DNA of 64,000 nt from Lentinula raphanica. Lineage: Eukaryota > Basidiomycota > Agaricomycetes > Agaricales > Omphalotaceae. The notes under the pieces are model-generated. The model was not told the DNA's origin. It saw only the letters and a program-made list of their open reading frames with translations, and did no database searches. Positions 57,416-64,000 of this stretch are shown in pieces (the first letter of the stretch is position 1; every line of letters starts with the position of its first letter). The stretch spans positions 186,001-250,000 of the forward strand of contig JANVFP010000046.1 of the NCBI GenBank assembly GCA_027919835.1. The letters are read 5' to 3'. A program made the translations under genes and the position numbers.

Positions 57416-60400
57416 TCATCGTGGACCATTCGGCGGAGACGGATTCAACTCTTCCTCTTGATCTTCGGACTCAGCAGCCTTCAGATCCTCCGGATCAAGC
57501 TGTTCAACAGGCGGAACCAGTGGTGGTTCAATGGAATTCGACTGATCATCACCGGAAATGTTTATTCGAGGGACAGTACTGAAAATAAAGTCCTCCACTT
57601 CCTCAGGTTCGTCTTCTTCATCCTGTACCATGGATTCTAACTGCTCGGGCGACAGATCTATCAGATCATGTATATTTTCCGGCAGTTCAATCGGTTCGTA
57701 ACGAGCATGATGCGGGATCACACGGAAAGCACCCACTTTGTCTTTAAGCACAGTGCCATCCATTTCCGCTATGATGTATGTGCCTCCTCGTGTCCTCCGG
57801 ATAACAACCATAGGTCCACGATATCGAAGGTACATTTTCCGATCCAAATTCTTCTCGATAGCAGTGTTCCGTACTTGTACTAAGGTTCCCGGTTTGAAAT
57901 CCCAGTCCTTAATTGTGTATTTGTACTTTTCCTCGAAAACTCTCGCTTCTCGACGTTTGTTCTCATCGATCCGTGATTTCATGTTCTCGACGAAGGAACG
58001 GTGTTTGGAAAGAGCCTGAGCCCGGAAGCCCAGTAACTCTTCCCGTGATAGTATTCGATTTGGTGGATTGACCAAATATGTAGATTCAACAATATCGAAA
58101 GGTAGGAGAGGTTCCGTACCGGTAGCTACGAAGTATGGCGAACAGCCTAAACCTCTCCGTGCAGTAATACGATCAGCCCAAAGTATCGGTTTCAAAAAGT
58201 AGTACCATTTTGACAGATCTCCCGCACACGCTTTCGCAAGTGCTTGTCTCAGATCAAAGTGAGCACGCTCAATCTTTCCGTTAGCTTGTGAATTGTAAGG
58301 CGATATCTGTATTCCACAGATCCCGTATTTCTGTTCGAGCCATCTCAACATAAGCTTCATCTGTGGTGCATTGTCCGAGACCACGATTTCCGGACATCCC
58401 CACCTATATATGATGTCTTCAAAGAACCATTCCGCGAGTGATCTCGCGTTTTCAACTCTCAGTGCCCTAGCTTCCGACCAACTCGACAATGAATCCCTTC
58501 CGTGAACGATATATCTGCAACCATTACTGGCCGGAGACATAACCATAGTATCGATATGTATCTTTTGGAACAAGGATGGCGTGAAGGTCACCGTTGGAGG
58601 GATCCGTACCAAAGACCTAAGTCGATCTTGGCAGGCTTGACATGTTTTCACATACCACTCCACGTCTTTCTCCAGATCAGGCCACCAAAACCTCTTTTCT
58701 AAGAAGTCTTTCGTAGCATATGTACCCTTGTGTCCTAAAGCATCATGAGCACTGTGCAATAGATACATTCGTTTTTCCGGTTCAACCACTAAACGCAGTT
58801 GATCTGTGGATGGTTTCCGATGGAACAGTCGACCTTCCGAGTCTATTGAAAAGGACAGTGTTTTCCGGTCCATTTCCGCTCGTTGTCTTTTGTCCAACCT
58901 CGCGAATTGCTCAGCATTTGGGTCCTTAAGCCATGCTCGAATTTCCGGTAACTGCTGATCTAGACGATTTCCGCCATCCGATCTATGAGATATCGGATAT
59001 TTGTGATCAGGTCCCCAAGTAGCATTGTCGGGGATTGCAGTATACTGCAGAAACTGAGAGGTCAAAGGCATTCCCGAGGCCTCTAAACGTTCTTTGAGGA
59101 ATGCATGCTGGATCTCTTCCTCCCGGGCCACTTGAAGATCTTCCGCAAACTCATCTTCAATGGTCTCGCAAAAGTATCCTGTCCGGGGATCTATATGATC
59201 TTTGAATGATTCAAAGGGCAATGGATCATCCGCTTCGTCCGCTTTGAAGAACCTAACGTTGTTGGAGTCATCTGCATCTTCTGCTAGATCCTCTTCGGTT
59301 TCCCGACGAGGGGTAGTCCAACCTCCCGGAGGTCTTCGAGACAAACCATCAGGTCCAAAGGTTGCTCCTTTGACATGGATCAAATCGAAATGGAATTTAC
59401 GGATATCTTCAATCCAACGGTTGATCGTAGCATTTGGACCACTACTCGGATTTTCAAGCATTCCTTGAATATAGCTAGCATCCGTTTCCACCGTGAGTTT
59501 CCGACATCCATAAAGAAGATAGTGTGTTGCCCAGAGAGCAACCTTCAAACCATAGAGTTCACGCTTAGATTGAGAAAACCGAGCTTCACGTTCATTATAC
59601 GGGATGGATCCGAAGTAATTATAGTAAATCTTCGTCTGATCTACAGGATCAATCTGATAGATGTAAAATCCCGTACCCATGTAAGAACTATCCACTGCTA
59701 AGTGTGTTTCCCAGTCATATACTATGACTCTTAAGGCTGGTGCATTACGGACTCCGTCTTTCAACAGGTCCATGGCTATGACATGCTCATCCTTCCACTC
59801 AAACGGAATATTCGCCGTTAATTTGGTCAAAGGTGAGGCTTTCTTAGCGTAATTGTGGATGAACATCCGGAGCTGACCAACAGTTCCCAGAAAGGCTCGG
59901 ACCTGTGTCTTAGAAGAGCACGGAGGCCAAGTTAGAACCGTAGTTGCGATTCTATCTTCCGGTTTCTGTCCTTCGTACGTGCAACAGTGTCCAACCACTA
60001 CAGTTTCAGCGCAACACAGGAATGCTTTAGGTCCCGAGAAGGTTCCGCCGCAATACCGCATCCGCTGAATGATTCGGTTCACATTTTGGAGATGCTCCCA
60101 GACAAATCGTCTGATCAAAGGATTTTCAGGGATAGTTTCGTATCCGCCACCCGGTAATTCATAACGAGTCCCGGGGCCTCTGATAGGAACATCATCGACG
60201 TATGGAATAGTATATTCCGGAATTTCATCTCGCATCATGTAAGTTACATCGTCATGGAATATCGGAACAGAGTTCGTCCAACCCATAGGCAACTTTACGA
60301 GACGGTGTGGTCCGTACGGAGTTTGGAATGTAGTCAGATCTCGCGAACTAACATCGAGTGGTCGTTCATCATAACCCACATAGATATCCAACAGACCACC

Positions 60401-61660
60401 ACAGGCACGACCCGCAAAATGACGAGCAATATCCGCGGTAGCAGGAGGAATCCCGGAGTGTTGAATGGTCACCTTGTTCAAGGGTTCCAAACTATGTACT
60501 AAATGAAGACTCGTTCCATCCTTCTTGACCACACAAAACCATTTTGAACGATAACTCGAGCAAGATGGTTCATAAACTCCAGCATCAATCTTATCCTTGA
60601 TGATCTTACAAACCTTCTCGAAGATTCCGGGAGGAATTGGAATATTTCGCTCGACCCAGGGCTCATGAGGTATGACCAGAATTTTCACGGGAGGAAAGAA
60701 GTCCTCTCTGAATGTTCCGCCCTCGGAAGCTTCCCAAGCAAAACCCATTTCCTGCAACTTCATCATATGATGAACTAGCTTCATTTCCTCGTCTGTAAGG
60801 AAACCTTCCGCATGGTTTTTCTCGATGATCTCTTTCCGTTCTTGCGTATACCGAATACCCGGCGTGAATTCCGGAGGATGAGTTGGTAGATCTGGTAGAT
60901 CAGCCAAAGGATCCCCGTAAATGTGTCTCCGCACACGGAATTCTTCCGGTAGATCAGCCTTGACAGGGCAAACTTTCACCGCTACAGGCTTATATTTTCG
61001 AGAACCAAAGACCGAGACTGGCTGATCTGGCAAAAACACATCATTATATGCGCATATATGCTGGTCAATCGTCTCATTCTTGAGTTCCCAGAGCTTAACG
61101 CGATGCATCGCAGCCTCCAAATCTTGGGTCATTGAAGACAATTCCGCATCTTTTGTTTGATCTACTTGATCTGGTAGATCTTCCGTGTTATCATATGGAC
61201 GAGTTAACCCGTGTAAGTCTTTCCACCTAACGTCCTTTGTCATGGACTGGTAAAAGGTCTCCTTCAGGTCCTCAATGGTCGGATCAGCTCTAAATCCTTC
61301 CTTCCATGGGTTGATCACACGATTTTGTTGATGATCTACACCTTTGTTCAGGTATAGTGATATGGTTTCGGCAATTCCGGGGTGTGACTTCTCGATCGTT
61401 GGCAGACAGCATTGTACATACACGTCCGCTAATTCTTCATCGGAGAAGGTACCTCGTTTCACCTGATTCGACTCTATAACCACTTCTTCCGCTTGAGCAT
61501 CCCAGTACCCACTAAGAGCGATTTCTACCTCTCCCTGGTCGCTACTCAGATCCCAGAGGTTATTCAAAAATTTGGTTGCGGAACTTTCTCTGCCTCCTCG
61601 TGAGTGTCTTCCCGTCTTGATTCGGGTTGCAACTGTTGAGTTGGCTGTGATACTTTTCAT
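57416..61660 (-). CDS. Gypsy Pol: reverse transcriptase, RNase H, integrase
   Basis: 1414 residues. Reverse transcriptase: SSYRSKWFCVVKKDG, GLLDIYVGYDERPLD (usually S-G-Y-x-Q or D-x-R in this position), TPYGPHRLVKLPMGWTNS and the catalytic YVDDV near residue 487. RNase H: LAVDSSYMGTGFYIYQ (about 656), KRELYGLKVAL and ETDASYI. Integrase: zinc-binding HDALGHKGTY...CQACQ (about 968-1007). The DDE core is IDTM (about 1034), VSDNA (about 1096) and GKIERAH (about 1130). A GPY/F module follows (RYRGPMVVIRRTRGGTY, about 1285), with an acidic C-terminus and no chromodomain seen. Its ATG overlaps the upstream protease stop as ATGA (61657-61660). All catalytic residues appear present. Confidence 0.92.
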   Translation of the reverse strand: MKSITANSTVATRIKTGRHSRGGRESSATKFLNNLWDLSSDQGEVEIALSGYWDAQAEEVVIESNQVKRGTFSDEELADVYVQCCLPTIEKSHPGIAETISLYLNKGVDHQQNRVINPWKEGFRADPTIEDLKETFYQSMTKDVRWKDLHGLTRPYDNTEDLPDQVDQTKDAELSSMTQDLEAAMHRVKLWELKNETIDQHICAYNDVFLPDQPVSVFGSRKYKPVAVKVCPVKADLPEEFRVRRHIYGDPLADLPDLPTHPPEFTPGIRYTQERKEIIEKNHAEGFLTDEEMKLVHHMMKLQEMGFAWEASEGGTFREDFFPPVKILVIPHEPWVERNIPIPPGIFEKVCKIIKDKIDAGVYEPSCSSYRSKWFCVVKKDGTSLHLVHSLEPLNKVTIQHSGIPPATADIARHFAGRACGGLLDIYVGYDERPLDVSSRDLTTFQTPYGPHRLVKLPMGWTNSVPIFHDDVTYMMRDEIPEYTIPYVDDVPIRGPGTRYELPGGGYETIPENPLIRRFVWEHLQNVNRIIQRMRYCGGTFSGPKAFLCCAETVVVGHCCTYEGQKPEDRIATTVLTWPPCSSKTQVRAFLGTVGQLRMFIHNYAKKASPLTKLTANIPFEWKDEHVIAMDLLKDGVRNAPALRVIVYDWETHLAVDSSYMGTGFYIYQIDPVDQTKIYYNYFGSIPYNEREARFSQSKRELYGLKVALWATHYLLYGCRKLTVETDASYIQGMLENPSSGPNATINRWIEDIRKFHFDLIHVKGATFGPDGLSRRPPGGWTTPRRETEEDLAEDADDSNNVRFFKADEADDPLPFESFKDHIDPRTGYFCETIEDEFAEDLQVAREEEIQHAFLKERLEASGMPLTSQFLQYTAIPDNATWGPDHKYPISHRSDGGNRLDQQLPEIRAWLKDPNAEQFARLDKRQRAEMDRKTLSFSIDSEGRLFHRKPSTDQLRLVVEPEKRMYLLHSAHDALGHKGTYATKDFLEKRFWWPDLEKDVEWYVKTCQACQDRLRSLVRIPPTVTFTPSLFQKIHIDTMVMSPASNGCRYIVHGRDSLSSWSEARALRVENARSLAEWFFEDIIYRWGCPEIVVSDNAPQMKLMLRWLEQKYGICGIQISPYNSQANGKIERAHFDLRQALAKACAGDLSKWYYFLKPILWADRITARRGLGCSPYFVATGTEPLLPFDIVESTYLVNPPNRILSREELLGFRAQALSKHRSFVENMKSRIDENKRREARVFEEKYKYTIKDWDFKPGTLVQVRNTAIEKNLDRKMYLRYRGPMVVIRRTRGGTYIIAEMDGTVLKDKVGAFRVIPHHARYEPIELPENIHDLIDLSPEQLESMVQDEEDEPEEVEDFIFSTVPRINISGDDQSNSIEPPLVPPVEQLDPEDLKAAESEDQEEELNPSPPNGPR

Positions 61661-63042
61661 TCCACCACCTTCCTTGGTGCTCTCGGGCCATGTCCTTTCG
61701 GATATGTACCCATGGTATACCGTTTTCCAGTGTTCGGATCCGTAATCGTAAGTTCCTGATCACCCGATCCAAAAGTCTGAATGACACTCTCAGTTAACAC
61801 ATCAAACGGACGTCCCAACAGTATTTCGAAGGGAGCCTTTTCTTGGACATGTAACTGCAAATACACTGTGACTGGTCCAAATCGAAAGGGCACATTTCGG
61901 GCTAAACCTTTGGTCCGCGCGATCCCGCCATGTACATTTTGCATCTGTATGGTGATTCCGGGATCCCAACCTAGACCTAAGCCTAACGCCACGCTCATAT
62001 CGATTGCGACTATCTGTGATCCTGAGTCCAGGAGGTTCTCTACTTCGAGATCTTCCCGATCATTCACAACAGGCCACACTGCACGGAGACCATTGCCGAT
62101 GGTAGCAACTATGGTCATATCTCGTCGTTCATCATTCTCGTCTACATCACTCAAGAATGATTCTACTGGATCTACTTGAACAAACGCTCCTGCTTTCATC
62201 CCATCCCGATCCTCAGATAATCTTTCAAAAGCCCAAGCTTCGGGTAATGCTAGATCATCCACGGAAATGACTTGCTCGTCTTCGGAATCATCATTTGAAA
62301 GTGTTTCCGTAGCTAGATCTTGTTGATCAGCCACGTTCAGCAGCATTTTCTTTCGATCTTGCGGAAGTACTCGCTTATTCCGTATCTTTCGTGCTACGAT
62401 CTGCCTGATCTTCCCCGAAAGCTGTAAAGCTTCGGAAGAAGTCAATTCAATCGTCTTTTGCACTATCCGGTCAGCAAGCTCTTCCTCTAGACCAGGCGTG
62501 AACAGTTCATTCTGCAGCCTGTATTTTGGTGCCTTCGAAGATCCCTTAGATTCAGGTATCTTTTCCGGCTTTGGTTGATTTCGAGGGTGAGGTGTAACTT
62601 CTCTGGGCTGAACATCATCAAATGGTCTTCTCGGATTTTCCGTACGAGGAGGTGACGGATCGCGGAATCGTACTTGCTTCGATTTCCGTTGATCTGTCTG
62701 ATCAGGCTCGCGTCCCGAGCCTAAAGCACTCTCATCCGTTAAATCGTCAATGGTCACTGACTGTATCCTTTCCAAAGCAGCTTCCCTCAGTGATTGAGAA
62801 GAATCGGGGTCTGATCCAGCAGATCTGTCATGATTAGGCGTAGAATTGTCCGGATTGGACTTCGGTTTTTCGGATGTTTTGTTTTTACTAGGGTTATTTC
62901 GATCTATGGGTATATGCACCCCGTCAAAGCGTTTATTCTTGACGGCAGGTATTGCTTTTGGTGAGTTAGGCTTTGGGGCACCCTCATGAGTTGTTGCCTG
63001 TTGCTGAGACCGTGTCCTTGGCCCAGAGGTCAACTCAATCAT
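61657..63042 (-). CDS. Gypsy aspartic protease polyprotein segment
   Basis: 461 residues. The N-terminal half is basic and disordered (RTRSQQQATT, NRNNPSKNKTSEKPKSN). The C-terminal domain is a retropepsin-like fold: ENLLDSGSQIVAIDMSVA (DSG at about residue 339) and the closing motif PFEILLGRPFDVL. It starts 8 nt beyond the gag stop and ends with the ATGA overlap into pol. A separate protease ORF with stop-start coupling on both sides suggests reinitiation or frameshifting rather than one fused Gag-Pol. Confidence 0.85.
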   Translation of the reverse strand: MIELTSGPRTRSQQQATTHEGAPKPNSPKAIPAVKNKRFDGVHIPIDRNNPSKNKTSEKPKSNPDNSTPNHDRSAGSDPDSSQSLREAALERIQSVTIDDLTDESALGSGREPDQTDQRKSKQVRFRDPSPPRTENPRRPFDDVQPREVTPHPRNQPKPEKIPESKGSSKAPKYRLQNELFTPGLEEELADRIVQKTIELTSSEALQLSGKIRQIVARKIRNKRVLPQDRKKMLLNVADQQDLATETLSNDDSEDEQVISVDDLALPEAWAFERLSEDRDGMKAGAFVQVDPVESFLSDVDENDERRDMTIVATIGNGLRAVWPVVNDREDLEVENLLDSGSQIVAIDMSVALGLGLGWDPGITIQMQNVHGGIARTKGLARNVPFRFGPVTVYLQLHVQEKAPFEILLGRPFDVLTESVIQTFGSGDQELTITDPNTGKRYTMGTYPKGHGPRAPRKVVE

Positions 63043-63050
63043 TGGATTCC

Positions 63051-64000
63051 TCAGTTTCCCGACTCGTTCGTGTACACCGTAGCCTCACCATTGCTAGATC
63101 TCCCTTGCACCATCTCCGCCAGATTGGCAATGACCATCCAAGCTGGGGATCTGGCCAACTGTTCCGAATAATCCTCATTGTCCGGGATCATCTCGTTCAT
63201 CATCGTCGAAACCTCGGGCCATCCTTTGGCCTGACCATACTTCATGATCTTTTGGTATCTACTCTCACTTCCGAAGTTGTTCGGTAGCGGAGACCCATCC
63301 TTCAACTTAAGACGCTTTGGATCTTGCGGATCACGCATAATCCAACCTTTCCCTAAGAGTTCCAAGAACATTGGACAACTTTGCATCATATGGTTCGGTT
63401 CCCGACAAAGGAAACACAACATCTCAGACCTTTGACCTTGTGCATTATTCGGATTCGTGTTAATGATTCCGCGGGGAGGCCCACTGTTTCCGGGATTACT
63501 ACTACCAGAAGCGACAGTATGAGGCTGCACCCGTTGCGCAGGTTGAACATTTCCGGTCTTGATGTTAGCCAGCATTTGAGCCAACGTCTCAAGTTCCTCT
63601 TTGTAGGTAGCCTTAAGTGCTCCCAAATCTTTGACCAACACACTGTACTGGTCCCTATTTGCAGCTAGTGCTCTTTCCGTTTCCTTGGAAGCCTCTCGTT
63701 TCACTTCAACGGGCTTAGCTGGAGACCGGAAGAAATGCGAGAGATCCGGTACTTCTTCTTTGATCACCGGAGGACCACCAATCGGAACGTATACACCTCC
63801 TCTTGAATGGGTTTCCGCATTGAAGACCACACCATCCCGACTTGTTACCGTCCGGTACAACGATTCCAAGGGTGGGTGCCTTGCTACGGCCTCTGCTGCT
63901 TCCTTGTACTCTATGAACAGATATGGATCATCGACCCGACGTTTCTCTACGCGGAAAGCAGGTACCTGCTGTTGAACCTTACGGTTCACAGCTTTCCGTA
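63051..64000 (-). CDS. Gypsy Gag-like protein with CCHC knuckle, partial
   Basis: The frame is open to the right edge, so the start is outside. The first part is charged (FRVEKRRVDDPYLFIEYKEA). A coiled-coil-like stretch follows (VLVKDLGALKATYKEELETL), and then the zinc knuckle LCFLCREPNHMMQSC (C-x2-C-x4-H-x4-C, about 190 residues from the edge), followed by GKGWIMRDPQDPKRLKLKDG. The stop is at 63051-63053, 8 nt before the protease ATG. Confidence 0.85.
   Translation of the reverse strand, partial: RKAVNRKVQQQVPAFRVEKRRVDDPYLFIEYKEAAEAVARHPPLESLYRTVTSRDGVVFNAETHSRGGVYVPIGGPPVIKEEVPDLSHFFRSPAKPVEVKREASKETERALAANRDQYSVLVKDLGALKATYKEELETLAQMLANIKTGNVQPAQRVQPHTVASGSSNPGNSGPPRGIINTNPNNAQGQRSEMLCFLCREPNHMMQSCPMFLELLGKGWIMRDPQDPKRLKLKDGSPLPNNFGSESRYQKIMKYGQAKGWPEVSTMMNEMIPDNEDYSEQLARSPAWMVIANLAEMVQGRSSNGEATVYTNESGN

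Larger units (their letters stand above)
57416..64000 (-). mobile_element. Ty3/Gypsy LTR retrotransposon, internal region, cut by the window edge
   Basis: Order gag - protease - reverse transcriptase - RNase H - integrase, which defines Ty3/Gypsy. Frames are long and clean, so it may be recently active. Neither LTR was identified: the 5' LTR must be beyond 64000 and the 3' LTR left of 57416 is not delimited. The whole region is rich in CGGAA/TTCCG and GATC motifs. Confidence 0.85.

Overview
The window looks like accessory, transposon-packed DNA from a mushroom-forming basidiomycete (Agaricomycetes). The evidence is many 45-70 nt GT-AG introns, a Plavaka transposase beside a Ulp1-type protease, a NACHT-ankyrin gene with the basidiomycete-style Gly/Asn-rich lead exon, a Crypton/NDC10-like recombinase remnant, and telomere-type CCCTAA repeats. 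No rRNA, tRNA or CRISPR was seen. Exon maps were made by eye from splice signals and family memory; no search was run.

Layout. 0.1-5.1 kb: a hAT transposon (minus strand) whose transposase is cut by two smaller elements. 5.4-9.7 kb: a second copy of one of those elements, then a NACHT-ankyrin gene (plus). 10.5-11.6 kb: decayed repeats and one small ORF. 11.9-22.5 kb: one large spliced minus-strand gene ending in a 2OG-Fe(II) dioxygenase domain, split by a gag-only LTR retrotransposon (14163-16954) and a 3.1-kb foldback element (17666-20816); both sites have target duplications and read in frame when the insert is ignored. 23-29.9 kb: a scrambled, decayed cytoplasmic dynein heavy chain carrying two miniature elements, one with telomere-like repeats inside. 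30.6-34.1 kb: two decayed genes, the second a tyrosine-recombinase-like gene with a 13-copy 31-bp minisatellite. 34.4-42.2 kb: an apparently intact Ulp1-like protease, a frameshifted Plavaka transposase and a DUF6532-like gene, probably one composite element. 42.4-44.3 kb: repeats and another short CATCAGG element. 45.2-46.3 kb: a truncated unknown gene. 46.3-52.4 kb: two more foldback copies, with a nested inverted-repeat element and a nested Helitron. 52.5-57.2 kb: two GC-richer spliced plus-strand genes of unknown function. 57.4-64.0 kb: a Ty3/Gypsy element on the minus strand (gag, protease, pol), running off the right edge.

Most of the interest lies in element biology. Five complete elements of two size classes share CATCAGG...CCTGATG ends and carry 2-bp target duplications of varying sequence (AA, TG, AT, TA, CA). 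The foldback family carries ACTTCGCGAAGT-type palindromes in long inverted arms. Next to the Gypsy element, convergent spliced genes carry a recurrent TGATCT-N3-AGATCA-type palindrome in four of five introns of one gene.
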